DNA of 64,000 bases from SbD1 sp039679945 (GTDB lineage Bacteria; Desulfobacterota; Syntrophobacteria; Syntrophobacterales; Syntrophobacteraceae). The notes below the pieces were generated by a model. That model made no database searches and had not been told where the DNA came from. It was given only the letters and a program-made list of their open reading frames with translations. A program made the position numbers and the translations under genes. Below, one piece after another: positions 37,383 to 46,254 of this stretch. The DNA lies in the NCBI GenBank assembly GCA_039679945.1, contig JBDKTY010000079.1, positions 3,096 through 67,095 on the forward strand, read 5' to 3'. The first letter of the stretch is position 1. Each line of letters opens with the position of its first letter.

Positions 37383-38071
37383 GATTTTCTCCTTTCTGAA
37401 AGACTCAAAGATAATTCTTTGAGCGCGCTTCTGCATTTCGGCGGACGATTTGCGTATTTGTCTTCGCATGCCGCCAGTTATGATGTACAGATCGAGAAGC
37501 TCGATGGAGTTGATCTTATGCGCGCGGTTCACGAGGATGAGGCGAAAAGACTCTGATTTAGAATTGGGTTTCATCTATCTAATAACGAATCTCCTAATGC
37601 AAAGCAAATCAAATAATGCATTGCCATGCACGCCATGCATCCAAATAGCCCATTCGATCAGCTTCCTCCCGAATGGCCTCCGACGTAACCGGACAGCTCC
37701 CGTTACAGTCTGTCACGTGACACTACGTGACATGTGACAACCCGGCGTATCTCCTCCCGCCGGGACGCTCAACCGGCGCGATCCCGATCCTCAACGATGA
37801 AGCCGTATTTCGTCGCCGGTCACATAACGGTTCCCTCTGGTATGGATGTTGAATTGGACAGCGCATGGCAAGGACAATCCCGATAGAAACCCTCCCGGCA
37901 CGGGAAGGGCCGAAGGGCCGGCACAACACCTATAGGGAGCATCAATGACAAAACATCCGCTGCCCCGCGGTGACATTGCATTCCCGGTTCAGCGCGCGCG
38001 GGGCGCCACAAGAATGCAGAATCCCGTCACTGATCAGGCGAAATTATTCCGGCACTGAAAAAGGATGTCCC
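37383..38071. other. Divergent intergenic region with palindromic sites
   Basis: This 689-bp gap lies between the GAF gene and a secreted-protein gene. It contains the TGTCAC/GTGACA palindrome cluster at 37711-37739. No gene is supported. Confidence 0.5.
37711..37739. promoter_or_regulatory. Palindrome cluster, candidate operator
   Basis: A perfect 12-bp palindrome TGTCACGTGACA is followed by two further GTGACA half-sites at 37727 and 37734. Such clustered half-sites resemble binding sites of a dimeric regulator. It lies about 330 bp from both divergent genes, so the target is uncertain. Confidence 0.45.
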
Positions 38072-38611
38072 ATGAAGAGAAACAGCCTATTCCGTCCATG
38101 TTCCCTGCTCTTATCGCTGAAGCAGAGTGGGAATCTGCTCCTTCTACCGTTGGCGTTCGTGCTGTTCCTGTCCCATGCGGTCCCGTCGGCCGGTTCGGAC
38201 GGCTATACAAAGTACTGCAATCCCAGATTCGGCTTCTGTGTCGAATACCCCGCATCCCTCACGAAAGACCCGCCCCCGGCCAATAACGACGGCATAAGTC
38301 TCCGTGATCGCGATGCGTTCACAATGAGCGCGAGCGGTATCAACAATGTCCTCGATGACACCGTCGAGAGCCTGATGAGCGCCGGGATAGAGAATATGGA
38401 TCGAGTGACCTACAAGAGCAAGGGACGGGACTGGTTCGTGCTGTCCGGCTTTGACGGCACGAAAGTCCGCTATGAGAAAACCTGGGTCGGCAAGGGCTCG
38501 ATCAACACACTGTTCATCGAGTATCAGGCGGATCAGAAGTCGAAATACGATGAAATAGCGGCGCGGGTATCCCGTTCATTTAAACCCGGACGTCTGAATA
38601 CCGGCAATTAG
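38072..38611 (+). CDS. Secreted protein of unknown function
   Basis: 179 residues starting after AAGGATGTCCC. The N-terminus is long and hydrophobic (residues 10-40, with LLLLPLAFVLFLSHAVPSAG as the likely signal core). The mature part begins SDGYTKYCNPRFGFCVEYPA, with two close cysteines. It continues as an alpha/beta domain reminiscent of small periplasmic 'fit to lipid or stress' domains (SKGRDWFVLSGFDGTKVRYE, then a LFIEYQADQKSKYDEIAARV helix). The stop codon TAG is formed by the first bases of MITE copy B, so the original C-terminus may have been longer. No family is assigned. Confidence 0.7.
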   Translation: MKRNSLFRPCSLLLSLKQSGNLLLLPLAFVLFLSHAVPSAGSDGYTKYCNPRFGFCVEYPASLTKDPPPANNDGISLRDRDAFTMSASGINNVLDDTVESLMSAGIENMDRVTYKSKGRDWFVLSGFDGTKVRYEKTWVGKGSINTLFIEYQADQKSKYDEIAARVSRSFKPGRLNTGN

Positions 38612-38798
38612 CCCGCGTTATTCATGGCTTTCCGAGAAGAAGCATAAAAAGCCCTGTAGAGATCATGTGTTAGCTGGATTTTCCACCTCAACTTCGACTG
38701 ACAGTGTGCTATCGGCCCAAAATCCCTCTAAGCCCTGAGCATCGCATCCTTAGTGGGCTTTACGGGCGCGGGCCGCGATTCATGAATAATGTTGGCTA
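38609..38798 (+). mobile_element. 190-bp MITE, copy B, supplying the stop codon of the upstream gene
   Basis: It begins TAGCCCGCGTTATTCATG and ends CATGAATAATGTTGGCTA, the same length and ends as copy A at 31415-31604. The interior aligns along its whole length with scattered substitutions, so the two are old copies of one family. It carries no open frame. Confidence 0.82.
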
Positions 38799-38895
38799 GA
38801 TGGCTCATCCGGGATTTCGCGGATCTCGCGAATTCCTTTGTGAAATTGGGAAGAGAAATTCATATTCTTTATCGTTATGGAAGGAACCCTGCAAA

Positions 38896-39240
38896 ATGTC
38901 AAAAACGAAGGTGTTGCTGTTGTTCGTCTCCCTGTCGCTTATCATCCCCGGCATGTCATACGCCAAAAAGTCCGGGACCGCCGTACCCACCAAAGTAATC
39001 ACGGGGGTTCTATCCGGTTTTGACTGTGAGGGCGAGCCATGCGTACTGACCGTCGTGGACGCGAAGGGAGTGGAAAACGAAGGCATTTGTTCGACTCCCG
39101 TATGTGAAAAGTGGGATGAGAAAAAAGAGATGCCGGCGGAGTACAAGGGCAAGAAAGTCAAAGTGACGGTCGAGGTGAGCCAGGGCGGACATGGACGTGG
39201 CTCGCTGGATCAATTTATCAAAATAGAGCCCTTGAAGTAA
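38896..39240 (+). CDS. Small secreted protein of unknown function
   Basis: 114 residues. The start at 38896 opens a signal peptide (VLLLFVSLSLIIPGMSYAKK) with AAGGA about 11 bases upstream. The mature domain (about 90 residues) is beta-rich: VITGVLSGFDCEGEPCVLTV, EYKGKKVKVTVEVSQ and FIKIEPLK. Two cysteine pairs (DCEGEPC, CSTPVC) are suitable for disulfides or metal binding. The strand order recalls small OB-like periplasmic domains in which a 'GxLSxxxCxxxxCxLxxxD' hairpin opens the barrel. No family is named. It lies directly after MITE copy B. Confidence 0.7.
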   Translation: MSKTKVLLLFVSLSLIIPGMSYAKKSGTAVPTKVITGVLSGFDCEGEPCVLTVVDAKGVENEGICSTPVCEKWDEKKEMPAEYKGKKVKVTVEVSQGGHGRGSLDQFIKIEPLK

Positions 39241-39291
39241 CGCCGGAATGCGTCAGGGAACAGGTAAGCTCAACATAGACTGTTGGGTCAC

Positions 39292-39323
39292 GGGGACCGC
39301 CGGTCGAAAAGCCGGCGGCCCCC
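39292..39323 (+). terminator. Candidate terminator hairpin
   Basis: CCGCCGG and CCGGCGG pair around an 8-base loop, extended by GGGG/CCCC. It lies 52 bases after the stop of the 38896 gene and is followed by only three T residues, so termination strength is uncertain. Confidence 0.45.
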
Positions 39324-39778
39324 GCTTTGTGGTAGCGGCGCGGGGGATGACGGTCCCCGGGCCACGATTCAGCGGACCAGTTCATGCCGGGGACAAGTAA
39401 TCCGGAATTACGCTCAAGATAAATCCACCCTGAGAGTGAAGACGCCGATAAAAATTGGCCCGTTCTGCCCTTCGGTACCTCAGCACCATCTTGAACGCGA
39501 AGTAGTATAAGTCGCCCTTGCCCGCGCAAAAAGTAAAACGGCGGAGACGTTATTCGCCACCGTTCCATCTCGTGGACAAGGAATCGTTTGAATCGGATTA
39601 TACGGGGCCAGAGGCCACCGCAATTTCATAACCGATATTGCGAGGCAGAGACGTATGCCTCTGGTCTGGCCCCCGGGGTCAGCGTTTCCACCTCGCACTG
39701 AACAGGAATCCACTCCCCATCTCACGCATGCCCGGATTTTCGCGGAAGGCCGTCCTTGGACGGAACACAACACCCCAG
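39324..39778. other. Intergenic region with repeat copy
   Basis: Between convergent genes. It contains the dispersed repeat copy at 39402-39509 and nothing else recognisable. Confidence 0.45.
39402..39509 (+). repeat. Dispersed palindromic repeat, internally deleted copy
   Basis: It starts GGAATTACGCTCAAGATAAA, includes AAAAATTGGCCCGTTCTGCC, and jumps from CGGTACCTCAG directly to the right end ACCATCTTGAACGCGAAGTA. The right half of the central palindrome (GGGCGAACGGG) is missing. Confidence 0.75.
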
Positions 39779-40354
39779 CTAACTTACGGTGTATTCAAGA
39801 AGAATGTACCGTTCGGATTCCGCCTTTATGACCGCGGAAAAAGTCCCGGCGCGGCTTACATCCTCGCCCTTTTTCTTCCACTCCGCCGGTGTTGCGTGAG
39901 GGTTGGGGGTACCGCCCGAACCCGTGGAATAGATGACCCCTTCGGCCTGGAACCGGTCGTTCCCAAGGCTCACCAGGCGATCTATCTGGGAGAACGTATA
40001 GGCCTCGCCATCCGCCATCGGAACCGTATAAGACTGCTTTGCGTGTTTGCCCACCTTCCGGCCGAAGTACTTGATGGCCGCTTTATCGACCAGTTCCACG
40101 GGAACAAGCACGGATAATCCGTCTTTCGTTTTTTGTAGCGCTTTGAGCTTGTTTATGTGGTTGTGCCGTAGCGCAAAATCCAGCAAAGCCTCATCGGACA
40201 GGGAGTCTTGCCTGAAACTGGCCACGCCCGCTTCCGAAAAATTGCTGAAGAACGTATCCAGATTTTGCTTCTGGGCTGAAGTCATCTTCACCTCGGATTG
40301 CGCCATGACACATGTCGCAAAAAGGACCAGTACGAGTGTAAGCCATTTCTTCAC
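39779..40354 (-). CDS. Exported protein of unknown function
   Basis: 191 residues from a GTG at 40354 preceded by CAGGAGGTTGAT, an excellent ribosome site that overrules the longer frame. The signal peptide is KKWLTLVLVLFATCVMAQSE. The mature part starts with a helix (MTSAQKQNLDTFFSNFSEAG), carries the block DEALLDFALRHNHINKLKAL and ends in a beta-rich domain with Ser/Gly turns (VIYSTGSGGTPNPHATPAEW, SERYILLEYTVS). I have seen similar layouts in uncharacterised proteobacterial secreted proteins but cannot name a family. It is convergent with the small secreted protein to its left. Confidence 0.72.
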   Translation of the reverse strand: MKKWLTLVLVLFATCVMAQSEVKMTSAQKQNLDTFFSNFSEAGVASFRQDSLSDEALLDFALRHNHINKLKALQKTKDGLSVLVPVELVDKAAIKYFGRKVGKHAKQSYTVPMADGEAYTFSQIDRLVSLGNDRFQAEGVIYSTGSGGTPNPHATPAEWKKKGEDVSRAGTFSAVIKAESERYILLEYTVS

Positions 40355-40880
40355 ATCAACCTCCTGAGATTGCAGATTCGAAATGCGGTTAGAGTCAGGA
40401 CTCCCCGCGCACACGCCGGACCGTGCCGCGAGCCGAAGTCCGGGACGGTCGCGGCCTGTCCCGTTCGTAACGGGACATCGAAACGCGGGCGAGGTGCCGA
40501 CCCCATAAATTCAGCTTCAAACCATCCCCGCCACTCAACCCTATCAACGACCATACCAGGAAGGCACGGGATGCGGGAATCCATGGCAAACGAGGGGGCG
40601 CATGGCTATGGGTTTCACCGGATGGGGAAAGAGCGGAAGACGCGAAAGGGTATGGATGTCACATATTACAGAATGTCATGTTACACTCTGTTCCGCTCCC
40701 CGCCCCCTCGCATCGATTGTCATTTTTTCCTGGTAAATACCCGCGAAAGTACGTAACTTTTGGTCCGCCACGGCAAACCTTTAATAGTGTGACCTTGGCG
40801 CGGGAGTCTCCTTTCTTATTTGGGCGGAAGCCATGGCGCCTGGGCGGCGACCGCCGGCAACTTTGTCGAGGGGGTAGAAG
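40355..40880. other. Divergent intergenic region
   Basis: About 526 bp between the exported-protein gene and the HIT-type gene. It contains ATATTACAGAATGTCATGTTACA, a loose inverted pair TGTnACA/ATATTACA. No gene is visible. Confidence 0.4.
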
Positions 40881-41930
40881 ATGGCAAGGGTTTCCTTCAA
40901 GACCTGGCAGCAGGTATCTGAATTCCACAATCCCCTGAGGAAGGGTGAACTGGACAGGCAGGAGATTGAAATTCGAGTGGACCCGCTCACGGGGCATCAG
41001 AGCATCCTTTGCGGAGCACTGAAAGCAAAGGCCTCGATCCTGTTCCCCGAAACGGACTACGCATACCTGGCCCAGAGGATCGACGACACCAGGGAACAAT
41101 GTTTCATGTGTAACGGAAAGTGGCGCCAGTCCTCACCCCGCTATCCCAAACGCCTGCTGCCGGAGGGGATCCTCGAAAAAGGCGAGGTCGTCCTGTTCCC
41201 CAACCTTTTTCCCCTGGCATCCTACCATGCTGTTGTCGTGATCGGAAAAAAGCACGGGCGTACTCTGGACGATTTTCCCGCGTCGCTTCTGTCCGACGCC
41301 TTGTCGGTGTCCCTGGAGTTCATCCGGAGGTGCTTCCAATCCGACCCCGAAGCCCGATTCTTTACCATCAATGTCAACTTCATGCCTCCAGCCGGGGCCA
41401 GCGTGGTGCATCCTCACATCCAGGTACTCGGGTCACCTTTTCCCGGGACCCACCATCAGTTGCTCCTGGAAAAGAGTCTTGCCTACCACCGGGATACCGG
41501 TTCGTGTTACTGGCTGGATCTCCTTGAGACAGAAAGGGAATCGGGACAAAGGTGGCTGGGCGGAATCGGCCCAAGCGAGTGGTTCACGGCGTTTTCCCCC
41601 CTGGGGGTCAATGAGGTGAATGCGGTGTGGCCGCGCACGTCCAGTTTTCTTGAATGGGACGACAACGACATCCAGGCGATGGCGGAGGGCATCCATCGAA
41701 CACTCCTCACCTATCATGACTTGAAGTTTTCCACCTTCAATCTCTCGTGCTTCAGCGGTCCTCTCGGCAAACCTTCTCCCGAATTCCGGCCCTTTCTGCG
41801 CCTGATCAATCGTCAAAACATGAATCTTCATTACCGGACAGACGATTATTTTCTTCAGAAGCTGTTGAAAAACGAACTCATTATCTACCCGCCCGAATAC
41901 CTTGCCTCGCTGATCAGACACCGATTCTAG
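40881..41930 (+). CDS. HIT-superfamily nucleotidyltransferase-like protein (GalT-like)
   Basis: 349 residues preceded by GGGGGTAGAAG. The signature is the histidine triad-like motif VVHPHIQVLG (about residues 172-181), as in galactose-1-phosphate uridylyltransferases, where the second histidine forms the nucleotide adduct. Other GalT-like blocks are CFMCNGKW (a CxxC that may bind zinc), RLLPEGILEKGEVVLFPNLF and YHAVVVIGKKH. The C-terminal half is longer than in simple HIT hydrolases and again contains a pattern of histidines (HRTLLTYHDLK). It may transfer or hydrolyse a nucleotide group on a sugar phosphate. It stands 5' of the catabolic gene set but 380 bp before its promoter, so membership is uncertain. 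Confidence 0.78.
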   Translation: MARVSFKTWQQVSEFHNPLRKGELDRQEIEIRVDPLTGHQSILCGALKAKASILFPETDYAYLAQRIDDTREQCFMCNGKWRQSSPRYPKRLLPEGILEKGEVVLFPNLFPLASYHAVVVIGKKHGRTLDDFPASLLSDALSVSLEFIRRCFQSDPEARFFTINVNFMPPAGASVVHPHIQVLGSPFPGTHHQLLLEKSLAYHRDTGSCYWLDLLETERESGQRWLGGIGPSEWFTAFSPLGVNEVNAVWPRTSSFLEWDDNDIQAMAEGIHRTLLTYHDLKFSTFNLSCFSGPLGKPSPEFRPFLRLINRQNMNLHYRTDDYFLQKLLKNELIIYPPEYLASLIRHRF

Positions 41931-42162
41931 TTTTTCTTTTTTTGGGGGGAGGATCTTCGGCCTCCCCCTTCTCGACCCGATCCGCCCCGCGCTCATCTTG
42001 ATCCCGAATAGCAGCCTCCTGAACCCAACCACGAATGAACCAGCGGCAATTCCACGTAATCCGCGGATGCGTTTTATCCCGGCGGCGGTCACCGCCGCAA
42101 AGAGTCATGGGGGTCCATGACCGTCTCCTTGGCAAAAAAGAACAAACCCGCAAATTTCCGGC

Positions 42163-42191
42163 TTGACATTACGAACATATACAAACATAAT
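42163..42191 (+). promoter_or_regulatory. Sigma-70 promoter with overlapping direct repeats, GntP-type permease gene
   Basis: TTGACA (42163-42168) and CATAAT (42186-42191) are separated by exactly 17 bases, the best promoter match in the window. Two 10-bp direct repeats, ACGAACATAT and ACAAACATAA (42171-42190), fill the spacer and -10 box. They are good candidates for the operator of the DeoR-type regulator encoded downstream. The leader before the start codon is about 110 bases. Confidence 0.7.
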
Positions 42192-42309
42192 ACAACTGAA
42201 TCGAACCTACAGCGTCAAGAAATCAAACGCATTAAATCCAGAAACGACCGAACGAGTATTTTTCCCAAATGCAACCACCTTCAAAACAGGAATGCGAGGA
42301 GAACAAGCC

Positions 42310-43650
42310 ATGGGTAGCAGCCTTACCTCACTGGGAATTTTACTGATTTCCATTGCATTGATTGTGGTCTTGATCATGAAAGTGAGGATGAGCGCTTTTC
42401 TTGCGCTGATCCTCGCATGCATGTTCCTGGGTTTCGCAACCGGTATGCCGCTCGGCAAGATATGTTCCTCCATCGAGGCCGGCATGGGTGGGACCCTCGG
42501 ATTTCTAGGCACTATTCTGGGGTTGGGAACGATACTGGGTAAGATGATGGAAATTTCCGGAGGGGCCGAGCGTCTCGCCCGGACCCTCATAGATGCCCTC
42601 GGCCGCGACAAGGCCCACTGGGCAATGATGATAGTCGGTTTTATCTGCGGCATCCCGGTCTTCTTCCAGGTAGGTTTCGTCCTGCTCATTCCGCTGGTCT
42701 TCAGTGTCGCGCTGACGGCACGGATGTCGCTGGTCAAAATAGGAATACCGGTCGTCGCGGGCCTGATTACGGTCCACTGCATCGTTCCACCCCATCCGGC
42801 GGCCATGGCGATTGCCGGCACCCTGCACGCCGATGTGGGCAAGGTAATTCTCTACGGCCTGATCTGCGGTTTTCCCGCGGCAGCCATCGCAGGTCCTATC
42901 TACGGCAGCATTCTGGCCAAGCGGATGGAACTCAAGCCGCCCGAAGGTCTTTTTAAATATGAAGAGACCCCCGATGAGAAGCTCCCGCCTTTCGGCTCGA
43001 CCCTTATAACCATTCTCCTGCCCCTCATCATCATGGTTGGCAGAACCATCATCGAACTCACACTCGCCAAGGACTCAGCCGTGATGCCAGCTGTGGCATT
43101 TGTCGGCAACCCGATCACCGCCCTGCTTATTTCGGTTTTCGTATCATACTGGACACTGGGTCTTTCCAGGGGGCTCACCAAGGACGACCTGCTGAAATTT
43201 ACCGAAGGAAGCTTCGGGCCGGTCGCCGGAATCCTGCTTATAATTGGAGCGGGCGGCGCCTTCAATAAAGTGCTCCTGGACAGCGGCATGGGCAAGAATA
43301 TAGAAGCCGTATTGACGGGCCTGGCCCTGAGCCCTCTTGTCATGGCCTGGATCATTGCCGCGGTTATGCGGTTCTCCGTCGGGTCGGCGACCGTGGCCAT
43401 GATGACTTCGGCCGGGATCATTCTCCCCGTGCTTGGAAATTATCCGGGCCTCGACCCGGCCCTGGTTTGCGTGGCCGTGGGTGGTGGAGCCATCGGTTTT
43501 TCACATGTCAATGATTCCGGATTCTGGATCGTGAAGGAGTTCTTCGGTCTGTCGGTCACTGACATGTTCAAGACATGGACCGCCTCGACCACCATCGCCG
43601 GGTTTTTCTCACTCATCGCTCTTCTGATACTGGCCAAGATAGTCGGCTAG
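42310..43650 (+). CDS. Gluconate:H+ symporter family permease (GntP type)
   Basis: 446 residues. The start at 42310 has GAGGAG about 8 bases upstream; the longer open frame begins inside the promoter -35 box. Twelve or more hydrophobic segments span the protein. GntP-family blocks include LGLGTILGKMMEISGGAERL (residues about 68-87), MMIVGFICGIPVFFQVGFVL, VHCIVPPHPAAMAIA, and GGGAIGFSHVNDSGFWIVKE near the C-terminus. Transporters of this family carry gluconate and related aldonates or other hydroxy-acids across the inner membrane with protons. The 2-hydroxyacid dehydrogenase, aldolase and kinase downstream indicate a sugar acid or similar substrate. Confidence 0.93.
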   Translation: MGSSLTSLGILLISIALIVVLIMKVRMSAFLALILACMFLGFATGMPLGKICSSIEAGMGGTLGFLGTILGLGTILGKMMEISGGAERLARTLIDALGRDKAHWAMMIVGFICGIPVFFQVGFVLLIPLVFSVALTARMSLVKIGIPVVAGLITVHCIVPPHPAAMAIAGTLHADVGKVILYGLICGFPAAAIAGPIYGSILAKRMELKPPEGLFKYEETPDEKLPPFGSTLITILLPLIIMVGRTIIELTLAKDSAVMPAVAFVGNPITALLISVFVSYWTLGLSRGLTKDDLLKFTEGSFGPVAGILLIIGAGGAFNKVLLDSGMGKNIEAVLTGLALSPLVMAWIIAAVMRFSVGSATVAMMTSAGIILPVLGNYPGLDPALVCVAVGGGAIGFSHVNDSGFWIVKEFFGLSVTDMFKTWTASTTIAGFFSLIALLILAKIVG

Positions 43651-43725
43651 ACCGCGTTAGTATCAGAAAAGCAAGATCAATAAAGAAACAGAAGAGAACA
43701 TTCACATGTCAAAAGGAAATCGGCC

Positions 43726-44805
43726 ATGAAGATACTGTGCATCGGAGACGCGATGATTCCGGGCGAGAATTTCAGGAACGCCTGCGAGGAACTGGCAGTA
43801 AAACAAAAGGAAATTACCGTCCTGGACTGGGAAAGCGACCCCGTTAATCTGCAGAATCGTCGCATGGCTATCGAGAAGAAGGGACCGGACGCGGAACCCG
43901 TGCTGCCCATAATCCAAAATGCCGACAAGAGCACCGAGATGCTCCTGGTCCTTTATGCTCCGGTTCCGGCCGGCGCGCTGGACGCTATCCCGGGGCTGCG
44001 CCTCGTGGGGGCCGCGCGCGCGGGTCAGGAAAACCTGGACGTGGCGGCGGCTACCCAGCGGGGAATCATCGTTCACAACATCATGGGACGAAATGCCCAG
44101 GCGGTCTCCGATTTTGCCATCGGACTGCTTTTCGCCGAAGCACGCAACATTGCGAGGGCGCACCATGGAATAAAACAGGGGACCTGGCGAAAGAAGTTCG
44201 TGAACTCCGAGTTCATTCCGGAGGTCATGGGCAAAACGCTCGGGCTTGTCGGTTTCGGCTATATCGGGAGGCTTGTCGCCCAGAAACTGGCGGGGTTCAA
44301 ACTCAAAGTCCTCGTATACGATCCTTTTCTTCCCGAGGAAGCGATCACCGGCTATGGCGCCGTCAAAGTCACCAAGGAAGAACTTTTCAAACAGGCGGAT
44401 TTTGTCTCTATCCACGCAAGACTCACCGAAGACACCAGGGGCCTGATTGGCAGGGAAGTGCTGAGCCTCATGAAGCCGACGGCCATTCTGGTCAATACCG
44501 CCAGGGCGGGACTGATCGACGACGATGCGCTCTATGAAGCCCTGAAAGAAAAGCGGATCGGCGGCGCCGCCCTGGATGTGCACACATCGGAACCCCTGGG
44601 GGAAAACAGCAGGTGGCTCGAACTGGACAACATCACGTTGACCACCCATATCGCGGGGACGACCGCCGAGGCGTTGAGCAATTCTCCCTATCTTCTCGTA
44701 AGAGATGTCAATAAGCTCCTGGCGGGAGGATCGCCTCAGTTCATTCTCAACCCCGAGGTCCTTGAGCATCCCAAGGCGAAAGCATGGTTATCCTCGCTGA
44801 GGTAG
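43726..44805 (+). CDS. D-isomer-specific 2-hydroxyacid dehydrogenase
   Basis: 359 residues. AAGGAAATCGGCC precedes the ATG, 75 bp after the permease. Residues 1-110 plus the C-terminus form the catalytic domain. The NAD(P)-binding domain includes LGLVGFGYIGRLVAQKLAGF and the phosphate/adenosine strand VLVYDPFL. Catalytic residues are the Arg in LVNTARAGLIDDDAL, the Glu in LDVHTSEPLGE and the His in TTHIAGTTAE. The family oxidises or reduces 2-hydroxy/2-keto acids using NAD(P). In this operon it probably oxidises an imported hydroxy-acid or reduces the keto product released by the aldolase. Confidence 0.92.
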   Translation: MKILCIGDAMIPGENFRNACEELAVKQKEITVLDWESDPVNLQNRRMAIEKKGPDAEPVLPIIQNADKSTEMLLVLYAPVPAGALDAIPGLRLVGAARAGQENLDVAAATQRGIIVHNIMGRNAQAVSDFAIGLLFAEARNIARAHHGIKQGTWRKKFVNSEFIPEVMGKTLGLVGFGYIGRLVAQKLAGFKLKVLVYDPFLPEEAITGYGAVKVTKEELFKQADFVSIHARLTEDTRGLIGREVLSLMKPTAILVNTARAGLIDDDALYEALKEKRIGGAALDVHTSEPLGENSRWLELDNITLTTHIAGTTAEALSNSPYLLVRDVNKLLAGGSPQFILNPEVLEHPKAKAWLSSLR

Positions 44806-45207
44806 CGATAAGACCCGTTGATGCTTCGGTACCCGTCAGGAGACTTCTTTTCCCTCCCGGGGTACCGAGGCGCTCACTCCCGCTCGCCCCGAGCGGATTA
44901 AAGTCCGCATGCGGCGGCAAGGCGCGGGCAAGGAACAGAGGGCAAGTGCATGCGGCGTGTGGCCGTTTCCCATGCAATCAAATAGCCAAGGGCAAGGGCC
45001 AGGCTTTCCAGCCTGCCGGCGGCCAGTCACCGGCCCGTTCCACCCGCGATACCTTGCGGCGAACGGGACTGAGTACCGGCCGTTTCCGGATGACGAATGG
45101 TGGATGCCCCAAACAGTTTTGCATCTCGTTCCTGTTGCTGACTCCGGAAGGCCGTTTCTCGAGACGCATCACGGTGTGGAACGGGACGGGAAGGCAAGGA
45201 GTATAAG
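44806..45207. other. Intergenic region within the catabolic locus
   Basis: About 400 bp between the dehydrogenase and aldolase genes. It contains a degenerate palindrome core (CCCGTTCCACCC...GCGAACGGG near 45035) and GTTTCTCGAGA-like segments also seen at 32515. No gene. Confidence 0.45.
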
Positions 45208-46053
45208 ATGCTGGCAAATCTCAATGAGGTTCTGATTCCGGCGAGAAAACACGGATACTGTGTGGGGGCGTTCAACATCTTCAACCTGGAATCGGTTGAA
45301 GCCGTGTACCGCGCCGCCCTGGACCTCGCTTCCCCGGTGATCTTCGCTTTCGGGGAAAAGTACATAGAGGTGGCAAACATCCGGATTGTTGCCGCGATTG
45401 TGCGGGAATTCGCCGGACGCACAACCGTGCCGATGGTGTTGCATCTCGATCACTGCAAGTCGATCGATGTCATATACAAGGCGGTCCAGGCGGGATTTAC
45501 ATCGGTAATGTTCGATGGTTCCCAGCTTGGTTTCGCGGAGAATCTCGCCCAAACCAAAAAGGTGGCCGATTTCGCCCATAGTGTGGATGTGACGGTCGAA
45601 GCCGAACTGGGCTCCGTGCCGTTCGACCACGCCCAGACGGACATTCCCGAAGAGTACCTGACAAAGGTCGATGAGGCCGTGCGCTTCGTCGGGGAGACGG
45701 GAGTGGACGCACTTGCCGTGGCGGTCGGAACCGCTCACGGAGAGTACAAGGGGAGACCGAAAATATACCACGACCGGCTAAATGAAATCGCCGCGAAAGT
45801 TTCCATCCCCCTTGTCCTTCACGGCGGTTCCGGCGTTCCCGAGGAAGACATCCTCCGTGCCGTCAGGACCGGTATCTCCAAAATCAACGTCAATACGCAG
45901 GTATCCAACGCCGCGGTTGCCCGCCTGAAAACACTCTGCGCAAAAGAAAAACCGGGGCACCTCTCCGATTTGCTTCGGGAAGCCGAAGGGGCGATGGTCG
46001 AGGAAGTGATGTCATTTATCCGGATTTTTACCAGGGTCAATGAAGCGAAGTGA
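45208..46053 (+). CDS. Class II (zinc) fructose/tagatose-bisphosphate-type aldolase
   Basis: 281 residues, AAGGAGTATAAG before the ATG. Class II aldolase features: GAFNIFNLESVEAVYRAAL at the N-terminus, the metal-binding HLDHCKS (first His pair, about residues 78-84), VEAELGSV (acidic ligand), GTAHGEYKG (second His) and LHGGSGVPEEDILRAV (third His and phosphate loop), with the active-site GISKINVNTQ strand. Such enzymes reversibly cleave a ketose (bis)phosphate to dihydroxyacetone phosphate plus an aldehyde. The neighbours suggest the true substrate is a phosphorylated sugar acid or polyol derivative, not fructose bisphosphate. Confidence 0.92.
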   Translation: MLANLNEVLIPARKHGYCVGAFNIFNLESVEAVYRAALDLASPVIFAFGEKYIEVANIRIVAAIVREFAGRTTVPMVLHLDHCKSIDVIYKAVQAGFTSVMFDGSQLGFAENLAQTKKVADFAHSVDVTVEAELGSVPFDHAQTDIPEEYLTKVDEAVRFVGETGVDALAVAVGTAHGEYKGRPKIYHDRLNEIAAKVSIPLVLHGGSGVPEEDILRAVRTGISKINVNTQVSNAAVARLKTLCAKEKPGHLSDLLREAEGAMVEEVMSFIRIFTRVNEAK

Positions 46054-46066
46054 CGCTCTGGAGGTC

Positions 46067-46103
46067 ACTTTTCGAACTCAAAAGCGGGGAAATGATTCCC
46101 CCG
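46067..46103 (+). terminator. Inverted copy of the shared hairpin module, after the aldolase gene
   Basis: On the minus strand it reads GACGGGGGAATCATTTCCCC followed by GCTTTTGAGTTCGAAAA, the same order as the hairpins at 1952 and 9624. It begins 14 bases after the aldolase stop, so it probably ends or attenuates that transcript. Confidence 0.5.
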
Positions 46104-46254
46104 TCTATCACGAGGCTCCACGAGGCTCCACGAGGCGCTCACTCGGGTGCGTGAGGACGAGCGCCCGGCGCTCGCGGCAATTGTCCCGCCTCTGGCGGGG
46201 CGCCACCGCAATATCGAACTGAGCAGCGGAGCGGCGACAGGCCCATGGGGGGGC

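Noticed and set aside
36804..37556. A 250-codon plus-strand frame over the GAF gene
   Set aside because: It is the antisense shadow of a well-supported GAF domain gene and lacks any start signal.
42163..42309. Extended N-terminus of the GntP-type permease
   Set aside because: The upstream frame begins in the -35 box of the promoter and encodes a polar, non-family stretch. GAGGAG precedes the ATG at 42310.
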